Below are positions 17,604-24,823 of a stretch of 37,163 nucleotides of DNA, piece by piece. Within the stretch, counting starts at the first letter, position 1. Each line of letters opens with the position of its first letter. A model generated the notes under the pieces. The model ran no database searches, was not told the origin of the DNA, and saw nothing but the letters and a program-made list of their open reading frames with translations. Made by a program: the position numbers and the translations under genes. Source of the DNA: CAZTII01 sp964613305 (GTDB taxonomy: Bacteria > Bacillota_I > Bacilli_A > Erysipelotrichales > Erysipelotrichaceae); NCBI GenBank assembly GCA_964613305.1, contig CAZTII010000012.1, positions 1-37,163 on the forward strand. Direction: 5' to 3'.

Positions 17604-17632
17604 TTTTAAAAACTTGAAAAGCAAGCTATAAT
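17604..17632 (+). promoter_or_regulatory. promoter of glgC-glgD-glgA
   Basis: A perfect -10 TATAAT (17627-17632) with a poor -35 (TTTTAA, 17604-17609) at 17 bp. The weak -35 next to a cre site fits a promoter that needs an activator. Confidence 0.6.
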
Positions 17633-17665
17633 GATATAGAACAACTAATAAGTGAGGGACTAGCC

Positions 17666-18799
17666 ATGAGACAGAATAATGTGGTCGCAATGATTTTAGC
17701 CGGTGGAAGGGGCTCACGTCTTTTGGATTTAACCAAAAAGGTAGCTAAACCAGCCGTGCACTTCGGTGGGAAATATCGAATTATCGATTTTCCTTTATCT
17801 AACTGTGCCAACTCGGATATTTCGATTGTTGGTGTTTTAACTCAATATGAATCAGTGTTATTGAATTCTTATGTTGCACGTGATCATCATTGGGGTTTAG
17901 ATGCTCGAGATAGTGGCGTATTTGTATTGCCACCAAGAGAAAAAGATGAAACAGGTTTTGGTCTTTATCGCGGAACTGCGGATGCGATTACCCAAAATAT
18001 TGACTTTTTAGATCAGATGGGTGCAGAACATGTTTTAATTTTATCGGGTGACCATATTTACAAGATGGACTACGCTAAAATGATGGCATTTCATAAGCAA
18101 AAGAAAGCTGATGCTACGATTGCCGTGCTTGGAGTTCCAATTAAGGAAGCAAGTCGTTTCGGTATTATGAACACCAATGACGATGACATGATTATTGAAT
18201 TTGAAGAGAAACCAGCAAAACCTAAGAGTAATTTAGCGTCAATGGGTATTTATATTTTTGACTATAAATTATTACGTAAGTATTTAGTTGCGGATGAAAA
18301 AAATCCAAATTCAAGCCATGACTTTGGTAAAGATATCATTCCAGCGTATTTAAATGATCAAAAACGTTTAGCAGCGTACCATTTTAAAGGCTATTGGAAA
18401 GATGTTGGAACAATTGATAGTTTATGGGAAGCTAACATGGATTTATTGAGCGAGCAAAATGAGCTTGACTTGAGTGATTCTGGATGGAAAATTTATACTG
18501 AGGATATTAATGCTTTACCTCAATATATCGGTGATGATGCAACAGTGAGCAATGCTTACATTACTCAAGGATGTTACATTAACGGAAATGTTAAAAACTC
18601 GGTTTTATTTACTAATTCAGCAGTTGGTAAAGATGCCCAAGTTACGGATTCGGTGATTATGAATAAAGCAATTATCGGTGAAGGTGCAAAGGTAACACGC
18701 TGTATCGTTGCTGATGGCGTTATTATTGGCCCTGGTGTTGAAGTAGGAAGTGCCGATAGCGATAGTATCTTATTAGTCGCTAAAAACACGTTGAAGTAG
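17666..18799 (+). CDS. glgC: glucose-1-phosphate adenylyltransferase, catalytic subunit GlgC
   Basis: A 377-residue ADP-glucose pyrophosphorylase making ADP-glucose from ATP and glucose-1-phosphate, the committed step of glycogen synthesis. The N-terminal nucleotidyltransferase domain has AGGRGSRLLDLT with KPAVHFGGKYRIIDF, GTADAI, and the catalytic SGDHIYKMDY. The C-terminal part is a left-handed beta-helix of hexapeptide repeats (about 290-377). It is shorter than the E. coli enzyme and matches the Firmicutes GlgC that works with GlgD. GAGGGA precedes the ATG. It is first in the glgCDA operon. Confidence 0.96.
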   Translation: MRQNNVVAMILAGGRGSRLLDLTKKVAKPAVHFGGKYRIIDFPLSNCANSDISIVGVLTQYESVLLNSYVARDHHWGLDARDSGVFVLPPREKDETGFGLYRGTADAITQNIDFLDQMGAEHVLILSGDHIYKMDYAKMMAFHKQKKADATIAVLGVPIKEASRFGIMNTNDDDMIIEFEEKPAKPKSNLASMGIYIFDYKLLRKYLVADEKNPNSSHDFGKDIIPAYLNDQKRLAAYHFKGYWKDVGTIDSLWEANMDLLSEQNELDLSDSGWKIYTEDINALPQYIGDDATVSNAYITQGCYINGNVKNSVLFTNSAVGKDAQVTDSVIMNKAIIGEGAKVTRCIVADGVIIGPGVEVGSADSDSILLVAKNTLK

Positions 18800-18812
18800 G
18801 AGGGAAATCAGC

Positions 18813-19928
18813 ATGTGTGATGCATTAGGAATTATTAATTTTGAAGATTCAGCTGTAGATATTGCTGGTCTTGGTAACTATCGTCCAGTTTCAGCGATGA
18901 GTTTCTTAGGACGTTATCGAATTATTGACTTTGTTCTCTCAAATATGACAAATTCAGGGATGTCCTCAATTCAGGTGTACGTGAAGGAAAAACCACGTAG
19001 CATTATTGAACATTTAGGTACCGGTTTACACTATAATATTAATTCAAAACGTGGTCGTTTACATTTATTGTATGGCGAACAAAAAGTGATGTCAGAAGTT
19101 TATAATCATGACGTTTCAAACTTTATGTCTAACATGCAATATATTGAAGAGAGTAACAAACCATATGTGATTATGGCGCCTAGTTATATGATTTATCATG
19201 TGGACTTTAACGCTGTATTAAAAGAGCATATCGCTTCTGGGTTTGATGTCAGTGTTCTTTATAAGGCAACTGATATGGCTAAAGAAGAATTCTTTGGTTG
19301 TGATACAATTTTACTTGATAAAGAAAGACGTATTACTGGATTTGAAAAAAATCGTGGTAAATACAAATCTCGCAATGTTTCATTAGAAGCATATGTTATG
19401 AGTAAGAAAACGTTCATTGATTTAGTGAATAAAGCAGCGAATACAAGTTCATTGTATTGGTTTAAGGATATTCTTGCTGAATCATGTGAAGAGTTAGATA
19501 TGCGTGGAGTACCTGTTAAGGGGCATGTTACATGTATTAACAGCTTACCTGCATATTACAAGGCTAGTATGCAATTTAGAGATATTAATTTGGCTAAGGA
19601 ATTGTTTAAAGAAAATTGGCCAATTCATACAATGACAAATGACTCATCTCCTACGCAATATGCGATGGATGCGAAAGTTTGTGGCAGCATTGTAGCGAAT
19701 GGATGTTTTATTGAAGGTACTGTTGAAAATTCAGTTCTTGGTAGAAACGTAATTATTCGAAAAGGCGCTGAAGTGAAGAATAGTGTTATTTTACCTGGAG
19801 CATACATTGGTGAAGGTGCTAAATTAGATCATGTCATTGTTGATAAAAAAGCAATCGTACATCATGTTAAAAAATTGGTTGGTAATGATGAAGCACCAAT
19901 CTATGTAAAAAGACGAGATAGAATTTAA
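18813..19928 (+). CDS. glgD: glucose-1-phosphate adenylyltransferase regulatory subunit GlgD
   Basis: A 371-residue GlgC paralogue that lacks the nucleotide-binding GGRGSRL motif; it starts MCDALGIINFEDSAVDIAGL instead, which is characteristic of GlgD. The fold is retained (FLGRYRIIDFVLSNMTNSGM; C-terminal hexapeptide repeats about 280-350). GlgD is thought to be catalytically weak or inactive and to form a more active GlgC/GlgD heterotetramer, as shown for Geobacillus/Bacillus enzymes. GGAGGG ribosome site; 13 bp after glgC. Confidence 0.95.
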   Translation: MCDALGIINFEDSAVDIAGLGNYRPVSAMSFLGRYRIIDFVLSNMTNSGMSSIQVYVKEKPRSIIEHLGTGLHYNINSKRGRLHLLYGEQKVMSEVYNHDVSNFMSNMQYIEESNKPYVIMAPSYMIYHVDFNAVLKEHIASGFDVSVLYKATDMAKEEFFGCDTILLDKERRITGFEKNRGKYKSRNVSLEAYVMSKKTFIDLVNKAANTSSLYWFKDILAESCEELDMRGVPVKGHVTCINSLPAYYKASMQFRDINLAKELFKENWPIHTMTNDSSPTQYAMDAKVCGSIVANGCFIEGTVENSVLGRNVIIRKGAEVKNSVILPGAYIGEGAKLDHVIVDKKAIVHHVKKLVGNDEAPIYVKRRDRI

Positions 19929-19937
19929 GGAGGTACT

Positions 19938-21371
19938 ATGAAATCAATCTTATTTGCAGCTAGTGAAGGATTACCTTATATTAAAAGTGGTGGATTGGCG
20001 GATGTTATTGGTTCTCTTCCAAAAATACTTGTTGAACGAGGATATGATGTTCGTGTAGTATTGCCGCTATACAAAAAAATCGCGGAAAAATATCGTCCAA
20101 CCTTTGAAAAAATAGGGTCATTAGATATTAAATCTGGATGGATTCATCAAGTTGCGACTTATTATAAAAGTGAAGTAGATGGAGTAATTTATTATTTTAT
20201 TGAACATCAAGGATATTTTGAGCGTGATGGCTTATATGGCTATGGTGATGATGGTGAACGTTTTGGATTCTTCCAAAAAGCTGTATTAGAGATGTTAGAT
20301 TTTGTAAATTTCGTTCCTAATTTAATTCATACACATGATTGGCATACAGGTATGATTCCAGCAATGTGTAAAATTCAATATGATTTTGATGAACGTTATC
20401 GTGCGATTAAGCATGTTTATACAATTCATAATTTAGCATTCCAAGGTAATTTTCCTAAGGATGTTCTGATGTCTTGTTTAGGACTTTCGATGCAATTCTT
20501 TGATGATGGTAGTATGCGTTTCCATGATGGTATTAGCTTTATGAAAGCAGGTATCTTATTCGCGGATAAGGTGACTACTGTGTCTCCAAGTTATGCACGT
20601 GAAATATTAACTGCTGAGTATGGTGAAAAACTTGAAGATGTTCTTCGTTTACGTGAAAATGATTTGTGGGGTATTGTTAATGGTATTGATGTTAGTGAAT
20701 GGAATCCAGCAACGGATAAACGTTTAGTTCAAAATTATGATATCAATACAATGAAAGAAGGAAAAGCTGCGAACAAATTAGCTGTTCAACGCGAATTAGG
20801 GTTAAGAGAAGCACCAGATACATTGTTGATTGGTATTGTTTCTCGTTTAACTCATCAAAAAGGTATTTCGTTAATCGCAAGTCGTTTATCGGACATTATG
20901 GGCTTAGATGTTCAATTTGTTGTTCTTGGAACTGGCGAGGCTAGTGCTGAAGATACTTTCCGTTATATGGAACATAAATACAAACGTCGTGCTGTATATT
21001 ATGGTGGATATAATGAAGATTTAGCTCATAAGATTTATGCTGGTTGTGATTTATTCTTAATGCCTTCATTGTATGAACCTTGTGGAATTGGTCAATTAAT
21101 CGCTATGCGTTATGGTGCATTACCACTTGTTCGTGAAACTGGTGGCTTGCGTGATACTGTAACTCCATTTAATCAATATACTAATGAAGGAAATGGATTT
21201 AGCTTTTGGGCATTTAATGCTGATGATATGGTATATACGCTTCGTTGGGCAACTGATACTTATTACTTAAATAAGGAAGGTTGGAATCAATTAATGATGA
21301 ATGCGATGAATACAGATGTTAGTTGGCAATTAAGTGCAACGATGTATGAGGAATGTTACGATTTAAAGTAA
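19938..21371 (+). CDS. glgA: glycogen synthase (ADP-glucose type)
   Basis: A 477-residue GT5 glycosyltransferase that extends alpha-1,4-glucan chains from ADP-glucose. It shows the N-terminal substrate motif KSGGLADVIGSLPK (residues 16-29), HTHDWHTGMIP in the N-domain, VSRLTHQKG and the C-terminal EPCGIGQLIAMRYG active-site motif. Length is normal for GlgA. AAGGAGG precedes the ATG. Operon order glgC-glgD-glgA; no branching enzyme (glgB) or phosphorylase (glgP) follows, so these must be elsewhere. Confidence 0.97.
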   Translation: MKSILFAASEGLPYIKSGGLADVIGSLPKILVERGYDVRVVLPLYKKIAEKYRPTFEKIGSLDIKSGWIHQVATYYKSEVDGVIYYFIEHQGYFERDGLYGYGDDGERFGFFQKAVLEMLDFVNFVPNLIHTHDWHTGMIPAMCKIQYDFDERYRAIKHVYTIHNLAFQGNFPKDVLMSCLGLSMQFFDDGSMRFHDGISFMKAGILFADKVTTVSPSYAREILTAEYGEKLEDVLRLRENDLWGIVNGIDVSEWNPATDKRLVQNYDINTMKEGKAANKLAVQRELGLREAPDTLLIGIVSRLTHQKGISLIASRLSDIMGLDVQFVVLGTGEASAEDTFRYMEHKYKRRAVYYGGYNEDLAHKIYAGCDLFLMPSLYEPCGIGQLIAMRYGALPLVRETGGLRDTVTPFNQYTNEGNGFSFWAFNADDMVYTLRWATDTYYLNKEGWNQLMMNAMNTDVSWQLSATMYEECYDLK

Positions 21372-21397
21372 GGGGAAATTAATTTCCTCTTTTTTTT
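21371..21397 (+). terminator. intrinsic terminator after glgA
   Basis: AGGGGAAAT, two-base loop, ATTTCCTCT (one G-U pair), running into eight T. It starts at the last base of the glgA stop codon. Confidence 0.9.
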
Positions 21398-21425
21398 AGA
21401 AAAAGAATTTTTTTAAATGTTTGTT

Positions 21426-21434
21426 TGGTACAAT
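21426..21434 (+). promoter_or_regulatory. extended -10 promoter of the DIP1984-family gene
   Basis: TGGTACAAT: an extended -10 with TACAAT at 21429-21434 and no recognisable -35. It lies 25 bp before the ATG. Confidence 0.45.
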
Positions 21435-21459
21435 AAAATAAGAAAGTTTGAGGAAGAAT

Positions 21460-21915
21460 ATGAAATTAGCAGAAGCATTACAAGAAAGAGCATTTTATAA
21501 TCGTCGTATTGAAGAAATTAGACAACGTCTTTTAAATAATGTTGTTGTTCAAGAAGGAGAAAAACCAGCTGAAGATCCAATTAGTTTAATGAATGAATTA
21601 CAACAATGTATCGATACATTGAATGCATTGATTGTAAAAATTAACTTAACCAATAGTAATACAGTAGTGGATGGTGTTACAATTACGGAACTCATTGCTA
21701 ATCGTGATTGTTTAAGTATTTCAATTAGTGCCTATCGTGATATTGTACATGAGGCTAGTAGTTTATCTCATCGAGTGGCTCGAAGTGAAATTAAGGTGTT
21801 GAGTGTTGTTGATGTGAAACAACTTCAAAAGAAGAGTGATGATATGGCAAAACAATTACGTTTATTAGATAATCGTATTCAACAATTAAATTGGACTGTT
21901 GATATCATTGAATAG
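21460..21915 (+). CDS. DIP1984-family (septicolysin-like) protein
   Basis: A 151-residue soluble, highly helical protein with no signal peptide or TM segment. The N-terminus MKLAEALQERAFYNRRIEEIRQRL and the LIVKINLTNSNTVVDG segment are typical of the DIP1984 family (some members are annotated septicolysin). Function is unknown. The rest is coiled-coil-like. A TTG at 21448 could extend it by four residues, but the ATG at 21460 has GAGGA eight bases upstream and fits the family start. It has its own promoter and sits alone between the glg terminator and the MFS gene. Confidence 0.85.
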   Translation: MKLAEALQERAFYNRRIEEIRQRLLNNVVVQEGEKPAEDPISLMNELQQCIDTLNALIVKINLTNSNTVVDGVTITELIANRDCLSISISAYRDIVHEASSLSHRVARSEIKVLSVVDVKQLQKKSDDMAKQLRLLDNRIQQLNWTVDIIE

Positions 21916-21986
21916 TGGAATAAATCTTCACAAATATATATTTTTGCAATAACTTTATTGGCATAACATTTTATTTTCTAACCTTC

Positions 21987-22017
21987 TTGACGGGAGTTGC
22001 TTCCGGTATGGTATTAT
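21987..22017 (+). promoter_or_regulatory. promoter of the MFS transporter gene
   Basis: TTGACG (21987-21992) and TATTAT (22012-22017) with TG at 22009-22010 (extended -10). The 19-bp spacer is long, which the extended -10 could compensate. Confidence 0.5.
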
Positions 22018-22036
22018 AAATTATATGGAGGTTATT

Positions 22037-23200
22037 ATGGAAAATAGACAGTTAAATATCAAGTACGCAGTAATTCAAGCATTCTTTTTCGCAACATTTT
22101 CGGCAATGTTTGCGTTTGCTTCGGTATTCTTATTAAATAAAGGTTTATCGAATACAACTATTGGATTGATTTTATCAGCTTGTAGTATTATATCGGTTGT
22201 TGGTCAACCAATGTTAGCGTCATTTGTTGATGATCATCCTTCAATTGGTATTAGAAAAACGATTATGACAATTTTAGCTATTGTAATCGTATGTTCAACG
22301 GTTTTGTATTTTAATGAAACAAAATTATTGATTATTATTTTAGTAATCGCTTCTTTTGCATCATTTCAAGTAATGGCACCATTAATGAATTCATTAGCTT
22401 TTATTTTTGAAAAAGATAATATTAAAATTAATTATGGTTTAGCTAGAGGAATTGGTTCAGCGGCATATGCTATTGCTTCAATGGGAATCGGTTATTTATT
22501 AAAGGAAGTTTCACCGAATGTTTTGCCAATTGTTTATGTTGTTTTAGTCGCATCGTTGTTTGTCGCAGTATATACGTATACACTAAAATCATCTAGTGGA
22601 GAAGTATATAAAAAGAATGTGGTTAAAGGTTCTTCTAAATCAGTATTTGCATTACTTAGTGAATATAAAAAGTTTTCTATCTTTCTAATTGGTGTTAGCT
22701 TATTGTTTTTTGCTCATGCGGTAATAAACAACTTCTTTATTCAAGTAATTCGTCATGTTGGCGGTAATAGTAGTGATATGGGTAATGCCGTATTTTTAGC
22801 GGCAATTGTTGAACTACCTTTAATGACTTATTTTGCAAAAATAAATGAAAAAGTTACTATTAAAAATTTAATTAAAATTTCGATGGTTTTCTTTGTTGTA
22901 AAACATACATTAACGTATTTAGCGAGGAGTATGACATTAATTTATGTTGCTCAGTTTTTACAAATTGGTGCTTATGCGGTATTTATTGTTGCGGCAGTAT
23001 ATTATGTAAAGGGTATGATGTCTGATGAAGATATGGTCAAGGGTCAATCATTAATGACTATGTCGATGTCCGTAAGTGGTGTATTTGGTAGTTTAGCTGG
23101 TGGTTTTTTAATTGACCGTATTGGTATTTCTTCCGTTTTATTGATCAGTGTTATTTTTTCTACAATTGGTGCCATTACTATTTGGTTATCTGTTGAATAA
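22037..23200 (+). CDS. MFS transporter (LacY/HcaT-like sugar or nucleoside:H+ symporter family)
   Basis: A 387-residue membrane protein with about 12 TM segments, in the MFS_1_like group (starts QAFFFATFSAMFAFASVFLLNKGLSNTTIG, typical of LacY/HcaT/NupG relatives). The domain 2-3 loop ASFVDDHPSIGIRK matches the MFS motif A region. An upstream in-frame ATG at 22025 lies inside the GGAGG ribosome site, so the ATG at 22037 is the likely start. The substrate is unknown. It is monocistronic as far as can be seen; the next gene is over 200 bp away. Confidence 0.85.
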   Translation: MENRQLNIKYAVIQAFFFATFSAMFAFASVFLLNKGLSNTTIGLILSACSIISVVGQPMLASFVDDHPSIGIRKTIMTILAIVIVCSTVLYFNETKLLIIILVIASFASFQVMAPLMNSLAFIFEKDNIKINYGLARGIGSAAYAIASMGIGYLLKEVSPNVLPIVYVVLVASLFVAVYTYTLKSSSGEVYKKNVVKGSSKSVFALLSEYKKFSIFLIGVSLLFFAHAVINNFFIQVIRHVGGNSSDMGNAVFLAAIVELPLMTYFAKINEKVTIKNLIKISMVFFVVKHTLTYLARSMTLIYVAQFLQIGAYAVFIVAAVYYVKGMMSDEDMVKGQSLMTMSMSVSGVFGSLAGGFLIDRIGISSVLLISVIFSTIGAITIWLSVE

Positions 23201-23305
23201 GCAGTTGGTAGTTTATCTAGGTGCATAAAAACGTGATAGTTCGAAAACTATCGTATGGTAAAGGCAACATGAGCATGCTTAGTAGGTTCGACTCCTATCT
23301 TTTAT
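23199..23305 (+). ncRNA. candidate structured RNA or decayed tRNA with intact T arm
   Basis: This sits in the 213-bp gap between the MFS and mmuM genes. A canonical T arm is present at 23282-23298: stem GTAGG/CCTAT with the seven-base loop TTCGACT. Flanking bases 23225-23230 (ATAAAA) and 23300-23305 (TTTTAT) can pair as a closing stem. Inside are a 7-bp hairpin GATAGTT-CGAA-AACTATC (23235-23252) and a possible stem GTATG/CATGC (23253-23257 with 23274-23278). Together these make a cloverleaf-like four-way junction. No proper anticodon arm or CCA end is seen, so it is not a normal tRNA. The segment GGTAAAGGCAAC (23257-23268) resembles the D arm of tRNA-Gln. Confidence 0.4.
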
Positions 23306-23346
23306 TGTTAAGCTCAGTATTGTTACTATTGTAAACTTTATTGTTA
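23303..23346. repeat. four TATTGTWA short repeats before mmuM
   Basis: TATTGTTA occurs at 23303-23310, 23318-23325 and 23339-23346, and TATTGTAA at 23327-23334. They lie about 70-110 bp before the mmuM start and could be a repeated protein-binding site or AT-rich chance repetition. No convincing promoter was found here. Confidence 0.4.
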
Positions 23347-23413
23347 TAAAAAGTATAACCATTTATGAATAGATAGATGAGGGTGGGTATGGGGAATTTG
23401 ATTGGAGAATGGT

Positions 23414-24340
23414 ATGAAAAAAAATTCATTAGAAAAACTTTTTAAAGAGACAACAATGATTGTTGTTGATGGTGCGATGGCGACTGAACTTGAGAGTTTG
23501 GGTTGTGATTTAAATGATTCGCTATGGAGTGCTAAAGTATTATTAGAACATCCTGAATTGATTAAACAAGTACATACTAGCTATTTTGAGGCTGGTGCTG
23601 ATTGTGGTATAAGTTGTAGTTATCAAGCGTCCATTGATGGTTTTGTTGATAAAGGTTATTCTGTTGAAGAAGCAGAGAATGCGATAAAATTATCCATGAC
23701 ACTATTAATTGAAGCTAGAAATGAGTGGTGGAATCATCAATCTAATCGATGTTTTCCATTAGTTGCGGGATCTATTGGTCCATATGGTGCTTATTTGGCG
23801 GATGGTTCTGAATATACTGGAAATTATACTGTTAGTGTTGAGCAATTGAAACAATTTCATCGCCCACGTATTCAATTATTGTGGGCTAGTGGTGCTGAAA
23901 TTCTAGCCGTAGAAACAATTCCTTCGCTCATGGAAGCAAAAGTAATTGCTGACTTAGTTTCAGAAATTAATGGTGAGTGTTGGATTGTTTTTAGTTGTAA
24001 AAATGAAAAACAAATAAGCAATGGTGAATATATCGAAGAATGTGCTCATGTTTTAGATTCAATCGATTGTGTTAAGGCGATTGGCATTAATTGTACTGCA
24101 CCTCAATATGTGGAATCATTGATTAAAGAAGTAAAGAAGAAAACATTAAAACCAATTATTGTTTATCCTAATAGTGGTTTAAAGTATGATGCGATAAAAA
24201 AGGAATGGATTAGTGGTGATTGTTGTGTGAGTTACCAACAATATGCACGTAGTTGGAAAGAAGCTGGTGCAAGCATGATTGGTGGTTGTTGTAAGACAAC
24301 TTCGGAAATGATGAAAGAAGTGGCGAATTGTATAAAATGA
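23414..24340 (+). CDS. mmuM: homocysteine S-methyltransferase
   Basis: A 308-residue cytoplasmic zinc enzyme that methylates homocysteine, typically from S-methylmethionine or S-adenosylmethionine, to give methionine. It starts with the family pattern VVDGAMATELESLGCDLNDSLWSAKVL, and has the three zinc cysteines: GINCTAP in the middle and GGCCKT near the end. Length matches MmuM rather than the longer MetH domain. A TTG at 23402 could extend it by four residues, but the ATG at 23414 has GGAG upstream and is preferred. I see no S-box or T-box leader. It is monocistronic, with a terminator directly after. Confidence 0.92.
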   Translation: MKKNSLEKLFKETTMIVVDGAMATELESLGCDLNDSLWSAKVLLEHPELIKQVHTSYFEAGADCGISCSYQASIDGFVDKGYSVEEAENAIKLSMTLLIEARNEWWNHQSNRCFPLVAGSIGPYGAYLADGSEYTGNYTVSVEQLKQFHRPRIQLLWASGAEILAVETIPSLMEAKVIADLVSEINGECWIVFSCKNEKQISNGEYIEECAHVLDSIDCVKAIGINCTAPQYVESLIKEVKKKTLKPIIVYPNSGLKYDAIKKEWISGDCCVSYQQYARSWKEAGASMIGGCCKTTSEMMKEVANCIK

Positions 24341-24363
24341 CTAGTAAAATACCTAGTCATTTT
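24334..24363 (+). terminator. intrinsic terminator after mmuM
   Basis: An 11-bp perfect stem, AAAATGACTAG and CTAGTCATTTT, with an 8-base loop. The mmuM stop codon lies in the left arm. The T-rich right arm serves as the U-tract. It separates mmuM from the hyd promoter three bases away. Confidence 0.8.
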
Positions 24364-24365
24364 AC

Positions 24366-24394
24366 TTGATAAATATTGCACAAGCGATTAGAAT
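24366..24394 (+). promoter_or_regulatory. promoter of the hydrogenase-maturation operon
   Basis: TTGATA (24366-24371), exactly 17 bp, TAGAAT (24389-24394). The predicted transcript starts near 24401, about 160 bases before the first start codon, leaving a long leader. Confidence 0.75.
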
Positions 24395-24400
24395 ATAAGA

Positions 24401-24541
24401 GTAATCAATGAGAGAATGAAAAGGCGTATCATTCTTATATACCATTGATGGCATCTGACGCTGAAAATAAGGTTTGAGGCGAAAGGGTCAAAACTACTGT
24501 ATTTTAAGTGGAATTGCATCTTTCGTAATGCAATTTTTTTG
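24401..24541 (+). promoter_or_regulatory. structured leader RNA with terminator, candidate riboswitch
   Basis: Pairings visible by eye: P1 ATCAATG/CATTGAT (24404-24410 with 24443-24449); P2 AGAATGA/TCATTCT (24413-24419 with 24429-24435) stacked on P1 through an asymmetric internal loop; and a 9-base P2 loop whose GGCGT (24423-24427) can pair with ACGCT (24458-24462) as a pseudoknot. P3 is TTTGA/TCAAA (24473-24477 with 24488-24492), with loop GGCGAAAGGG whose GGCG competes for the same CGCT. P4 is CTACT/AGTGG. An intrinsic terminator follows: AATTGCAT/ATGCAATT (24512-24519 with 24528-24535) plus seven T. I could not match it to SAM, TPP, glycine, lysine, cobalamin, FMN, c-di-GMP, purine, T-box or fluoride consensus patterns from memory. 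Confidence 0.65.
24512..24541 (+). terminator. leader terminator upstream of the hyd operon genes
   Basis: AATTGCAT, 8-base loop, ATGCAATT, then a T-run to 24540. It lies only about 20 bases before the first start codon and before AAAGGAGG, so it must be read through for hydEGF expression. This is the classic expression platform of an attenuator. Confidence 0.88.
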
Positions 24542-24559
24542 TTTAAAGGAGGAAAAATA

Positions 24560-24823
24560 ATGGAGACAAGAGTTGCGGGTATTACAATTATCGTTGAAGA
24601 AAAAGAATCAGTGGAACAGTTAAACGACATTTTACATGAATTTGGCCACTATATTATTGGCCGCTTAGGTATTCCTTATCGAAAAAGAGAAATTAATTGT
24701 ATTGGTCTCTTTGTGGATGCCCCAGGTGATGTGATTAATACGTTATCGGGAAAAATTGGTAAATTAAATGGAGTAAGTGTTAAAGTAGCGTATTCAAATT
24801 GTATTTACAATGATGAACAGTGA
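24560..24823 (+). CDS. TM1266-like putative regulator of the [FeFe]-hydrogenase system
   Basis: An 87-residue small protein of the TM1266 (iron-only hydrogenase system regulator) family, with an ACT/NikR-C-like fold: METRVAGITIIVEEKESVEQLNDILHEFG and a central NCIGLFVDAPGDVINTLSGKIGKLNGVSVK. Families of this type lie next to HydE/HydG/HydF genes and lack a DNA-binding domain; their role is not established. A frame-extending TTG at 24539 lies in the terminator tail, and the ATG at 24560 follows AAAGGAGG at proper spacing. Its end overlaps hydE by 14 bp. Confidence 0.9.
   Translation: METRVAGITIIVEEKESVEQLNDILHEFGHYIIGRLGIPYRKREINCIGLFVDAPGDVINTLSGKIGKLNGVSVKVAYSNCIYNDEQ

Noticed and set aside
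23199..23214. AAGC-AGTTGGTA-GTTT resembles a tRNA D arm
   Set aside because: It overlaps the stop codon of the MFS gene, the seven bases before it cannot pair with any suitable acceptor 3' strand, and no matching anticodon stem follows.
23225..23305. Intact tRNA (Ser, Sec or Gln)
   Set aside because: A Ser-like CGA loop has eight bases, no D arm fits between it and the acceptor, Sec and Gln anticodon arms are missing, and there is no CCA end. Kept only as a candidate tRNA-like RNA.
23201..23413. S-box or T-box leader for mmuM
   Set aside because: The conserved S-box core and the T-box GGNACCGCG sequence are absent, and there is no terminator before mmuM.
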